This document shows positions 1-11,400 of a stretch of DNA of 64,000 bases, in pieces. Below the pieces are notes generated by a model, which saw only the letters and a list, made by a program, of their open reading frames with translations, was not told the DNA's origin and ran no database searches. The stretch is from Pristionchus mayeri. Its lineage: Eukaryota; Nematoda; Chromadorea; Rhabditida; Neodiplogasteridae. The first letter of the stretch is position 1, and every line of letters starts with the position of its first letter. The stretch lies in assembly GCA_036245805.1 (NCBI GenBank), contig BTRK01000001.1, positions 16,375,087 through 16,439,086 of the forward strand, in the 5' to 3' direction. The position numbers were made by a program, and so were the translations under genes.

Positions 1-103
1 TTGGCTTGGGACAAATGAAATGATCGATGGGCACACGAGCACAAAAAAACGTTATTGAGCTTTCATTCTTTTCATAATCAGATCTTCACCTAATACTGAA
101 ACG

Positions 104-3100
104 TCACTCCACCAAGTAGCAATCACTGGAATTCACCGCCAATAAACCCTTGAGATCTGATGGAAGATCACCCGATCGCAACTTCACTCCCACGAAACCC
201 AACTCTCCTTGCTGCCTCACCTCCGATTCAATGTCCATGTCCGACTCTGCTCCGCCCTCTTCCTCTTCTCCCTCCTCACTCTGCTCCTCATCCTCATCCT
301 CGTACTCGTCCCTCCCCTCGCCCTCCTGCTCATCCCGCTCGTCGTCCGAAGTGAGAAACACCTGCAAAGAGATCAAAGATCAGAATGCAGACCACACTAA
401 TGGTTAATTTTTTACTGTCAAAGATCCACCGATCTTATTGTTTTGAAAATTACGCTCGATTGAGACTGAATTAAAATTCAAAGACAATTCCAACTGTTAC
501 ACGAACAATGCAACCAAGATCTGCCAAGCTGTTTGCTGAACTAAAAAAATTCTCTTCAACCTCTCTCTCTCTCCCTCTGGCAGGCGAGAGAGCACGTGAA
601 CTGAAGAGAGTCAGACGCCCATCCTACCGTATACCTGCACTTCTCCCTTGTCATTCTCCTTGGCGCACTCGCGCAGCTTCAGTTGGATGTCCGAGGGCTT
701 CAACGGCGACGACGTCTCTGCCGTATCCGTCGACGACAGCTGAAAGGACACCAATCACAACGTGCATTAACGCCAAAACTAGTTTAAGAAGCTCTCAGTT
801 TGTTGTTTCACAGAGTAACTAAGAGACGCAGATATTGTGTTGATTCGATCGTCGGACGAAAAGAGGTTGGAATCAACACAATCAACACGAGCACAACCAA
901 GCATTGCATTTCATTAAAAAATTCTCTCGACTCCCTAAACGATGTCCAATGTAGTAGATCGGGTGAGAGGCTATGTCGTAATGCCACATTTGAAAGATCA
1001 AAGGCGGCATTATGAAATGGTTCTCATCTGACCTATTGCCCAGCCCAAGGAAACGCCAGCTCACCTTCTCCTTCTCAGTTCGATCCCTTCCCCTCTCCTT
1101 CTCCCTCCTCTCTCCATTGGTCCTGCTCCGTCGCTCCCGGTGATCACTCCGCTGCTCGCTACGGTCGTCGCTCCGATGGCTGCGACGCGACGGCGAATCG
1201 CGAGAGCGGGTACTGTAATTAATATAATTAAAAATTTTAAAATGGCGATCACAAGTTATTCAATGAAGTTATTTAATTATTATGGACTTTGAGTGCTCGG
1301 AATTGAAAAGCAGTGGCAGACACATAAATTACCTTATTGACGAAACCACAACCTCGCACCTTGATTATTTTTTTAGAGAAACGTAAATAAGAGCATTGCC
1401 CAAGTGCAATAAAAATAACACAAAAACAGTCAGCGGACACTTGATTTTTTTCCGTTCTCCACCCATTCCTTATTGCATTCCTCGGAAACTATTGGCGAAT
1501 GTAGACCCACCGCAGCCCATATTGTTGTGCAAAATCCATTGAAAATATGTTGGCACATCATTCTTCGTCGAAGTATTGTATGGCGTGGAATCCCTACTCC
1601 ACCAGCTCAGTTCAAGGCCTCTCCATGTTTTACCATTGTCTCTCCCTTCCCAACTTGCTAACATTGAGGACATTTTGCACTGTCTCAGGGAACGAATCTA
1701 CGGTAGATCAGTCATCGATACCTCATCGATTGATCCGCCTCCCGGTTTCAAGTATTATTCCCCATCGTCCTCTCCTATTACACAGCACGGTTCATTCTCC
1801 AAAAACTTTCTCCCTCGACTGATGGACCTCTTCATTCCCGTCCCATCCTTTCTTAACCCCTTGTCAGTCATTCGTTGTTCGTATTCATGCATATCGGCTC
1901 GGAAATCTCGTTATTCCAACCATAAGAACCGCAAGAAACCGCGAGTTCACCAGCCCAGGAAAGCGTTCCCCAACTACACGGATGGTTATTTCAGATCAGC
2001 CTCGTCCACTCCTTATTCCGAAAATTCAATATGTGGGCAGGAATAGGATGTAGTGTGGTTCAGTGGATGTGGTGCCCACACAAGGGTTGGGAGGGATTGT
2101 AGGTCAAGGGATGTATCCGATTTATCAGAGCATCGGATAGAAGGATAGGAACAGATGATCCGGAACGATAGTAGAGCGAAGAGTGATAGGGGAAAGGGGG
2201 GAAGGGACGGGGAGAGAGGGGAGATACAGATCACTGACGTGTCTACCGACACACTCCGAGGGCGAATAAGAAAAAAAATAGAACTAGGACAACTTGAAAA
2301 ATAAACGATAGAAAACGCCAGGGTGCCTGAAAGTAGAGGGGGGACTAAAAACAGTGGTATCACAATACTAAAATCAATCTCATCGTTCAACCTGTGAAGG
2401 TAGCGCCTTGATGGGAGCCACCCATACACTAAATCATATTGGTGCATCGGCCAAAACCCATACTTCTAATCGTCTTCACCTTCTCCAACTCGTCCAACCT
2501 TCTATTATCTCTGCTTTTTCCTTCCTATTCCACCCTCTTCCAACTTTCGTTTCCACATCTCTTCCAATTTCAAATATCTCTATTATTCGTCTCCATTTCC
2601 CGCGTCATGTCGAACGTTGATATACACAATTCTCCTGAAGTTCGGCAATCTCCCTCTACCAGTCCATCATTTTCATACCACCAATATAGCGACGAAAACG
2701 ACACATCATTCTTTGTCGAAGTATTGGTTGGCGTGGAATCACTACTCCACCAGCTCAGTTCACAATCTCTCCATTCGTTACCAGTGTCTGTCCCTTCCCA
2801 ACTTGCTAAGATCGAGGACATTTTGCACTGTCTCAGGGAACGAATCTATGGTAGATCATTCATCCATATCTCATCGATTGATCCACCACCCGGTTTCATG
2901 AATTATTCCCCATCGTCTTCCCCATCTTCTATTACACAGCACTCAACATGTTCCAGAAAGGTTCTTCCTCGACTAATGGACATCTCCATTCCCGTCCCTT
3001 CCTTCCTTAACCCTTTGTCGATCATTCGTTGTTCGTATGCAGGTGTATCATCTCGGAAATCTCGCTACTCCAGGCACAAGAACTGCAAGAAACGGCGTGT

Positions 3101-6100
3101 TAATCACCCGAGAAAAACGTTCTCAAACTACACGAATTCCTATGGTTTACCATGCGAAAATTTCAGACCAGCATCGTCCAATCTTTATTCCGAACCTTAT
3201 TCGTCTCGCTATTTCCCTGACCAATATACTCGTTCTCAAGATTTTAGATCCGTAATGCCATGTTCTTCCGACGCTCACTATCCGTTACAATACGGTATCA
3301 CTTCTCAATTAAGTACACATCGCCTGAACCTTTACAATTCTCAACCTCCCATTATAAATGCCACTCCTCAAGGCTCTTATTCTTCTCTCCCAAATATCTA
3401 CAGCAATAACCCTCGTTGTTTGAAACGCTCAACTAATGTTTGCAGTCAGGAACCTTACTTTTCCAATTCAACTATTTCGAATGGCACTGATCCAGAATAT
3501 CATTATTCCAGACTTCGAGAAACAAATAATGGTCACCTAACCGAAACCGCTGATCCTTATATTGATGAATGTATGAAAAATGGCGTTTATCGTCCCCGCG
3601 TAATTCTTCCTCCAGTGAAATATTTATCTGATTATGATGAGTCTGACGACGACGACAATTATTCGATTCCAGAACTTCCCCAGTTTCGTTTCAATCATCA
3701 ACGCACTGTCGCGCTCCCTACTGATTTACATGTCGTTTGAAATCTTTCCTCTCTTTTCAGAATTTCAGATTCAACAACGTGAAGTTGAGAATATGTTTTT
3801 TTCCGACTGTTATCTTCTATACTATTTTATATCGCTCATCTTCTCTATTTTTCGTACATTTCCAGGCTTGCAGGCTCCGTTTTACCCCACACCCATTCGT
3901 TTTCACGCCCTGCATCGACGATCAATGACCCCACCACCTGCAAACCGAAGAAGGGAGAGATGACTATCAAATCGAACATGCCGGTGTTCCCGAGGTGTTC
4001 GACCCCCTTACCCACCCCCACATACATTAACCACTCATTGCTCACTTATTTCGTTTTTTACGGCCTTCTCTATCTATTCCTGTGAAGTCGGCAGTTATTG
4101 ATGCCATACCAAGATTTAGTGTATGGGTGGCTCCCATCACGGCGCTACCTTCACAGGTTGAACGATGAGATTGATTTTAGGGGACTTTCCTAGCTCCGCG
4201 CCAGGCACCGCCCCCAGGGGGGGCGGGAGGGGTGGAACCAGGCTCCACCCCGAAAGGGATGGAGTCTGGCTCTCTCCAAAAATTTGCCGAGAGGTTTCCC
4301 CCTCGAACTTAGGAACGTGATGTTCCAAGGAGTGAGGAGAAGCGAGATAAGGTCATCCGCGCGCGCTCTCTAGTCACGCCGGGTCAGAGAGCGCTGGGAG
4401 GAACGAGAGAGGGATAGAGGGGAGTGCTCTCCTCTCAGGCAGGGGAGGGAGGGGCGCGGGAAGAGGGAGGAGGAGGGACGAGGGGGCGCGCAAGGGGGAG
4501 GGGCGAGAGGCGGGTCAGAGATCGCGAAGGGAGGGAAGGGGGAGGAGCCTGGCGCGGAACTAGGAAAGTGCCGATTTTAGTATTGTGATACCACTGTTTT
4601 TAGTCCCCCCTCTACTTTCAGGCACCCTGGCGTTTTCTATCGTTTATTTTTCAAGTTGTCCTAGTTCTATTTTTTTTCTTATTCGCCCTCGGAGTGTGTC
4701 GGTAGACACGTCAGTGATCTGTATCTCCCCTCTCTCCCCGTCCCTTCCCCCCTTTCCCCTATCACTCTTCGCTCTACAATCGTTCCGGATCATCTGTTCC
4801 TATCCTTCTCTCCGATGCTCTGATAAATCGGATACATCCCTTGACCTACCAATCCCTCCCAACCCTTGTGTGGGCACCACATCCACTGAACCACACTACA
4901 TCCTATTCCTGCCCACATACCTTCTCCTCTCTCCTCCTTCATCTCTTCTTCTTCTCTCCTCTCCTCCTCCTCTTCTCCCTTCTCTTCGCTTGTCGCGCGT
5001 CGAGTCAGCTGCGCGATTCTCCTTCCGGCTCTCGGATCTACAAAATTTTATTGTAAAAAACTCAGACAATTGGTCACGGTTCCAATAAACTCTGCAAAGG
5101 CAAGTACGAGCAGCAACTAGAAACGCGCAGGTAACAAACTCATTTTGGTGATAAAAACACCAGTTCTCAATCAATTATAGCACCCCCCTCCACACACAAT
5201 ACCACACTTTCTCACCTCTCCTCCGTTCGTCTCGACCTGCTGCTCTCCCTTCGGCTGCTTCTCTTGGGCGACTTGCCCGTCCGGCTGCTCAGTATCGACG
5301 CAGCGTGCTCTGCAGTTCGCGATAAGTCTACTCAATACCGTACCATCAGAGCTAACGTAGCCCAGCCTCAAATCGAACAACATCCGCAACGCTCTGTGGA
5401 AATCCCGTCCCCGCTATCATAACCGAACTATGATCTGACTCCCTCCTATTAGCAAGCTTCTTCGCTTCGTCTAACCAGCGAGATATGAGGAGACTCACAC
5501 CATTACTCAAATAACCATAACCATGGCACGGTAATCCGGATGCTACCGTAGCCCCATCTCCTACCGTACCTATGGATCTGAGATCAGGGGCGGGTCTGCT
5601 GCGAGCGGCCACCTCCGCGCGCAGCCCGTCGAGGAGGGAGGGAATGGAGGAGGTGGAGGCGAGGGAGGAGCGCGAGGAGGAGGGGCCGATGGTAGGGATG
5701 GTCGCAGCTGATGCCGCAGCTGCTGCAGGGGAGGAAGTGGCTGCAGATGCTGCAGACTTGGATGTGGAGGCTGAAGCGGCTGCTGCAAATATGAGAGGTT
5801 GGACGGAAAGGAACATTATTTTTTTCTCAAAGGCGATGAAAATTAATCAGAATTGCCGAACCAACTGAACTATGTGGCAAGGCCGACGCAGAGAATCACC
5901 AAGTTGGAAAAATAAAATTTTGAATTGCGACCCAAGGAAGAGAAAATCACTCTAAATTATGAAAATACCAGTAAATCGACGTCAGCGCAATATTATTTGT
6001 TAACATGAAAAATCGCATGAGGATGGATCAACATCCCACAAACAACCTGCTTAACGTGTCCGGGCAAACCCTGCGAATCACCGGGATAGAGAAGCCCAAA

Positions 6101-8150
6101 TTTTAAACTCGAACAGCATTTGACACCTTCCTAAAAATTCCTTCTCTTCCGCAAAGTTATTCAACAACCATAGTGTGATCTATGGATTAGCAAGCTCGTA
6201 ACCACTAAAGAATGCCCTGTATTCGGTGTACCTCATCTCCAAAATAATCTAACCTTTCTTCCATGAAAAGAAACTCTAAAATAGTCGAGAAAGTAAAAGA
6301 TAAATATATATTGAATATTGGACATCGTGCCGAGCAATAATCAAAGCCGCATCAGCCTTGTACAATAAATAACCATGTCGATGCCTCTAATCACCATGTT
6401 GCAAAATTCTAACGATCAGTGAATCAGCGATTTCTTCAAATCAATCTCGAAATACACCACAACCGCTCACCATCCTTGGTCGCGGCTGCTGCAGCAGTCG
6501 TCTCCGACGTCTTCGCCTTCTTCCTTCCACCGCCAGGCGTCGTCGCCGTCGAGGAGGCCGGAACCTCCATCACGTCATCCTCCGATTCGTATCGCACCTG
6601 CGTATAATACTAATAATAACAATAACAAAAATAACAATATCATCTCATCCAATCCCTGTTCTCTTTCCTCACTCACATCCAGTGCTCCAAGGATCGCGTC
6701 GAGGTTGGGCGGAGGCGGCGGAGGCTGCAGGCGGCAATGCTGACCCTGAATCAAGGGAGGTTATCGGTTGAACTACCGTAATCCTCGTCTACAAGCTACA
6801 ATATGACCTACCAAAAGGAGAGAGGGTGGGGGCGGCTGCGGCGGGGGCGGGATGATGCAGTTGCTGGCAAAGGGCGACGTGGCCTGGTTGTGCAGCTGCT
6901 GCTGCTGGTACTGCTGCATCTGGGAGAGGTACGCCTGATTCTGCTGCTGCCACGCCCACGGACTGCAAAGGTAATGGTAAAGGTGCATCCCGTCTTCGAG
7001 ACTGGACTCGCGGAAGAACACTGCTAGGACAGTGTCAATTTTGCATTCGAAGAATACGAAATTATTAATTATCGTTACGCGCTGAGGGATTGCGCTGCAG
7101 GAAAACTCTTTGAACTTAAGCAGCATGTGAAACAACAAATCTCAAGGAACATTGGAGTTATTGTCTTTGGAAACGTGTACAGACAACTATTGCACTGCAA
7201 TTAAATGATTTGGACATAACCAGGAGTTGAAACCACAATCGCAGGGGCCGAGCGCGCATCTCAATCAAAAGTAAGCGTGTTGTCCGCACACGTTATTACA
7301 CATGAATTATGATCTTATCAGCATGAATAGAATAATAGGCAGCAAAATGCGGATAAAACTAGGGAAAAGAAGCAAATTTAATCCATTAGGCCTAAATATG
7401 GTTAACCGCACAATGATTCAGAAAAATCTCAACGTGAACGATTAAACCAAACTCACTCATTGGGAAACGACATGAAGGGCGGCGCCTGTGGGGGAGGAAC
7501 TGAACGAGCAAAATTAAGTCAGTTGCCGATCGAAATGGACTCCGGGGCTACCGTACTGCAAAAATCGCCCCACTCACAGCACTGCTGCCGGTAGTCGGTG
7601 TCGGAAGGCGGCGGCGCGCCGTAGTAGCCGTGCTGCGCTGCTACGGCCGGTTGCTGCAGCCGTTAAGATTTAATTCAACAAGAAAGGAGCTGTCACTATG
7701 CGTACACCCAATCAGTCCGTGATTCCCCTCCCTACCGTAATCCGGTTGATCTACCTCGGATGGTCGGGGCACGAAATAGCCGTAGGCGCGGCGCGGCTCT
7801 CCATCGTCGACTATCGTCAGCGAGACGAGGGGTCGCGAACCGCTCATCACTAGCGCAACGCGAGGAAATGGACGATGCGAGCGGAGAAGAAATGGAAATG
7901 CGAAACGCGTCGTGGCTCTTTCTCTCTCTCTACTCTCGAACAATGAACGCGCGTAGCGTGGGAATAATGCAGACGCTAATTCTATGTAAATAGCGCGTCG
8001 AGGGGATTCTGATAGTCATCTTCGCCTCTTCCGGTGACATACCTCGTTCTGGTGGTAGGCTCCTGGCCCGGGTGGCGGCTGCATCTGCTGCGTAAGGGTG
8101 CTGCCCCCGGCGCTGCTGTGCGGGAAGTAGTACCCGTCCGTCCTGTCCAT
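104..8150 (-). CDS. Q/P-rich, RS/RE-rich nuclear-type protein with acidic tail
   Basis: Thirteen exons join in consistent phase to give 508 residues: 8043-8150 (ATG at 8150), 7578-7653, 7457-7499, 6812-6962, 6677-6745, 6471-6597, 5570-5782, 5216-5327, 4921-5037, 1065-1212, 635-739 and 104-361 (stop). The order above counts 12 coding blocks plus the alternative first exon 7755-7847. The N-terminal part is rich in Q and P (PNLDAILGALD follows a proline run). Then come an A/S-rich linker, a basic stretch of about 120 residues full of RS, RE and RD pairs, and an acidic tail of E and D. I do not recognise the family. The composition resembles RS-domain nuclear proteins acting in splicing or transcription, which is inference. 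The intron 1213-4920 contains a transposon complex, and its donor abuts the transposon TIR. The start lies about 350 nt downstream of the exos-1 stop, so a shared transcript is possible. Confidence 0.75.
1549..2031 (+). pseudogene. Truncated copy of the TIR-element ORF
   Basis: The frame containing YGVESLLHQLSS, PSQLANIEDILHCLRERIYG and RKSRYSNHKN matches residues roughly 30-195 of the ORF at 2607-3740. It has a stop just upstream of the similarity (near 1539) and ends exactly where the TIR begins. Both ends are missing, so it is a remnant. It may belong to an older insertion into which the present element jumped. Confidence 0.7.
2032..2437. repeat. Left terminal inverted repeat (about 400 bp)
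   Basis: The reverse complement matches 4104-4180 plus 4573-4917 almost base for base, including the pyrimidine-rich block and the terminal TGTGGGCAGG. The high identity of the arms suggests a fairly recent insertion. Confidence 0.85.
2607..3740 (+). CDS. Unrecognised 377-aa ORF inside the TIR element
   Basis: A single open frame begins with ATG at 2607 (MSNVDIHNSPEVRQSPSTSP) and runs to a stop at 3740. The frame is open further upstream, to 2439, but that part has the look of translated pyrimidine-rich DNA. The protein is rich in S, Y, N and P, has a segment VESLLHQLSS..LPSQLAKIEDILHCLRERIYGRS that may be helical, a basic stretch SRKSRYSRHKN, and an acidic DESDDDD near the C terminus. No catalytic motif is visible and I do not know the family. 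A diverged, truncated copy lies at 1549-2031, so the sequence exists in at least two versions. It may be the element's own protein or a captured host gene. Confidence 0.55.
   Translation: MSNVDIHNSPEVRQSPSTSPSFSYHQYSDENDTSFFVEVLVGVESLLHQLSSQSLHSLPVSVPSQLAKIEDILHCLRERIYGRSFIHISSIDPPPGFMNYSPSSSPSSITQHSTCSRKVLPRLMDISIPVPSFLNPLSIIRCSYAGVSSRKSRYSRHKNCKKRRVNHPRKTFSNYTNSYGLPCENFRPASSNLYSEPYSSRYFPDQYTRSQDFRSVMPCSSDAHYPLQYGITSQLSTHRLNLYNSQPPIINATPQGSYSSLPNIYSNNPRCLKRSTNVCSQEPYFSNSTISNGTDPEYHYSRLRETNNGHLTETADPYIDECMKNGVYRPRVILPPVKYLSDYDESDDDDNYSIPELPQFRFNHQRTVALPTDLHVV
4104..4917. repeat. Right terminal inverted repeat, split by a MITE
   Basis: This is the partner of 2032-2437. It is interrupted at 4181-4572 by a separate GC-rich element with its own inverted ends and an 8-bp duplication. 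Confidence 0.85.
4181..4572. mobile_element. Non-autonomous hAT-like MITE (392 bp)
   Basis: GATTTTAG occurs directly on both sides (4173-4180 and 4573-4580), an 8-bp target duplication. The ends are inverted repeats of about 29 bp: GGGACTTTCCTAG at the left and GGCACTTTCCTAG read inward from the right. An 8-bp duplication is characteristic of the hAT superfamily. The interior is GC- and purine-rich with no ORF. It is absent from the left TIR arm, so it arrived after the host element. Confidence 0.85.
7755..7847 (-). CDS. Alternative first exon of the RS/RE-rich gene
   Basis: This exon starts with ATG at 7847, encodes 31 residues beginning MSGSRPLVSLTIVDD, and ends at a GTAGAT donor in phase 0 after a Glu codon. 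The upstream first exon (8043-8150) also ends in phase 0 after Glu, and both can join the exon 7578-7653. It cannot be an internal exon, because the frame needed to enter it from the upstream exon meets TGA directly before the ATG. Two first exons, and therefore two promoters, are the simplest reading. It could also be a chance ORF with a good donor. Confidence 0.45.
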
Positions 8151-8497
8151 TGGTAGGCTGGCGAGATTCCGGTGTGTTCAGGTGCGGTGATTGGACAGCC
8201 GGCTTAGAACATAACTGGAAACACAGTGATATCAATAACCAACAAAACAAGGAAAAGTTGATCAAGATATCAACGCCGGCCGAGAACCGGTGGCTCAAAC
8301 AAGCCCTGAAACACAAAAACTGCATGTAAACTATTCATACTGAGTATGAGCAATACCCGCATTGCGAGACTAACAAGAGTAACAACAATGAACAACAATC
8401 GATTAGACGGAGCGATAGATCTTAGAATAATTTTAGCAGGAACTGCGGGAATAAAACTGCTCTCATGCAAAAAGTGGGTAGGGCGTCTACCGTAACC

Positions 8498-11400
8498 CTA
8501 TCCTAAAAGCTGGTTCATCTTGGGCACTCGGGCCACTTTCCGGCGCTCGCGCACTCCACTCTTCACTCCGGCCATGTGCTCCCAGTCGACGGGCAGCATG
8601 CGCTCGCCCGACTCAGAGACCCCGGAGACCACGCCCAACTCGTCCTGAGTGGATTATCGATTGATTGATTGTTTAACCTTAATCTTGATATTAAATTTGC
8701 CTTCGTATAGACAATCTCTAGTTGACTGAAGCGCTTTCTAATAGATCAGCCGTGGTACATAAAGAAGTCGTTGATCACGACCATGAATAGGACATTAACA
8801 GAGGGTTGGGTGAGAAGGTGGTCTCTTTCTCTTTCCCACAGTATCCGTAGTACAGGGACATGTTCAGCGACCACAATTAGTTCCATGGCAGGCCCTTTTT
8901 ACTTGCACTGTGTCTGAGCGCTGTAGTCATGGACGCGCAATTATCCCTAATAGGACGCTTCGCCATCGACATCACGAGACACGGCGGGATATGAATGCCC
9001 CCGTGAGAGGGAGAGGGGCTCATCCCTCATACGTTGGAGCGAGGGGGGGGGGTATATTAATAGAGAAGCCCCACTGCCTCCACTTCTCTCAACACAAATA
9101 TCCAATGCGGCGCACATGTGAGTTTCATGTTACACGGTTTGCCCAATGACTCTGGGATGTGACAATATTGCTAAAGATGATGAAAATGTATTCGCTGGCA
9201 ATAAGCAGTTATCGCACTACAAACTCATGGCCAATCCAAGTTGCGTGTCTGTGTTAAGTTTATCGGGCTGGCACTACACTACTGCGAGAGAGCCACAACC
9301 CATACCAAAAATGACTCGATTGCAAGCAGAATCATACTTAGTTGGGCAGGGATTGCTGCTGAGTTAAAAAACCGGGGTTGTGCACACTAGTTCAGCCACT
9401 GCACCGGCAGATTACGAAAATTGGTACTCTAAAGCTGGAAGAAGTATAATGAGCACTATCCAAAACCGGGAGTGTTTTGCTGCTAGAAGCAAAGGTGCCC
9501 ATGTTTGGAATCATAGCAACACCAAAATTTCATGAACTACGTGCACGGCCGTTTCAAAGCACCGCTAACTTCCATGGATCCTCCCTAAACCACTGGGCTC
9601 AGCATTCAGGACAGAAATAAAACAAAGACTTTGAGCGTTAGACACGGATGACACGTGTTTCAAGGACAGTTCTTGTTCCCACGATTTACGCTAAGCTGAT
9701 TCCATTGACCCACCAGGTAATAAAAAAACCAACAAAATTAAAATGAGTGTCTGATAAATATCTTCTTATCACGCCTCTCACGAGAGAATCAGGACAATAC
9801 GGGCATTTCGTGGTACAATCCGAAAAATCGATTTTGGGGTTTCAGAAGATCTAGGAGTAATCCACGATCCTGAATCCGATTCTGGACTTTACGGCTTTCC
9901 ATCTTGATCAGCGACTGTAGCAGCTTGCTGCGAACATTCCAGACCTTGACTTTGGAGCGTCTGAAAATATGTCCAAAATACTTCATTTAAGCTGAAATTT
10001 GGTCTGTAGGCATCAATTGTGCTCATACTCGATTCACCTTATCGATTTTTTGGTAGATCAAAATTTGACCTCTGAGCAGTTTTTGCTCCATAACTTTAAC
10101 AGTTCGAAGTAGAAACAAACCAAACTTTTGCATCTTTTAGAGAATTAAATTCTGCATCGACTCGATTTTTTCCGATTTTTCCCATATGGTTAAGTTTGGT
10201 TTATAAGCGAAAAACAGTGAAAAAGTGCAGCGCGCGCCTGTCTGCACTGTGCATAAAGGTGATAAGAAGTTTCATTTCAAATCGGGAGGTCCCGGGTTCG
10301 ACTCCCCATCGAAGGAAACATGTTTTGCTCGTTGATAACATTCCTTTTCATCACATTTATTCACTATTCCAAGCATGGTAATTGATTGCATCTCACAAAC
10401 AGTTCGAATATCTATAACAAGGAATATTTATGCATGCGAGCACAATGGAAATGAAGTTTGTTACCAATCAAAACATGCTTCTTCAAGGGAACCCGGGACC
10501 TCCCGATTTGAAATGAAACTTCTTATCACCTTTATGCGCAGTGCAAACAAGCGCGCACTGCACTTTTTCACTGTTTTTCGCTTATAAACCAAACTTAACC
10601 ATATGGAAAAAATCTGAAAAAAATCGAGTCAATGCAGAATTTAATTCTCTAAAGGATGCAAAAGTTTGGGTTGTTTCTACTTCGAACTGTTAAAGTTATG
10701 GAGCAAAAACTGCTCAGAGGTCAAATTTTGATCTACCAAAAAATCGATAAGGGGAATCGAGTAAGAGCACAATTGATGCCTACAGACCAAATTTCAGCTC
10801 AAATTAAGTATTTTGGACATATTTTCAGACGCTCCAAAGTGAAGGTCTGGAATGTTCGCAGCAAGCTGCTACAGTCGCTGATCAAGATGGAAAGCCGTAA
10901 AGTCCAGAATCGGATTCAGGATCGTGGATTACCAATAAGCGTACCTCAGCCATAGACAGCAGGAAGGAGGTCTGGTTGTCTCCGAAGGAGATCACGCGCG
11001 CGAGGATGATGTCACCTGGAGAGACGCATCGGGGCAGATCGATCTACAATTAGTATTGTAAATAAAAATATTAATAATTATTATGGCACACATTGGCGTT
11101 GGTAATTCGAGACCAGATGGCGAGACCGGTACGCTCCCCTTTCGCCTAATTTCGCAATACGAGGGGAGGCATAACAGGCTTGCTAGCTTGCAACGAATTT
11201 GATTATATCACGCGCAACATAAACTCTAAAGCGATCATAACAAGGAGGTGAGAGCCGTGAAATGTGACACCGACTCTAACCACATGTTGCAGACTAGCCA
11301 ATGCTCGTCCTAATAACACGAGTGAAACGTGATATCCACTGCCCTTAAGGATCACACTAAACAAAACAAATCCCAAATTCAAACAAAATGCGCACATCTC

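Larger units (their letters stand above)
2032..4917. mobile_element. TIR element carrying one long ORF
   Basis: The two ends are inverted copies of each other over about 400 bp (2032-2437 and 4104-4917, the latter enlarged by a nested insertion). The termini read TGTGGGCAGG and are flanked on both sides by TA (2030-2031 and 4918-4919). This fits a TA-target cut-and-paste element. No recognisable DDE transposase is inside; the only long ORF is 2607-3740. The element lies in an intron of the minus-strand RS/RE gene, immediately beside that intron's donor. Confidence 0.75.

Noticed and set aside
150..400. Overlapping plus-strand S/P-rich frames
   Set aside because: They are the complement of the acidic GA-rich terminal exon of the minus-strand gene, which has proper splice sites.
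2013..2447. Minus-strand 144-aa frame and its twin at 4585-5088
   Set aside because: These are the two arms of one terminal inverted repeat read in the same relative sense; the open frame follows from pyrimidine-rich composition.
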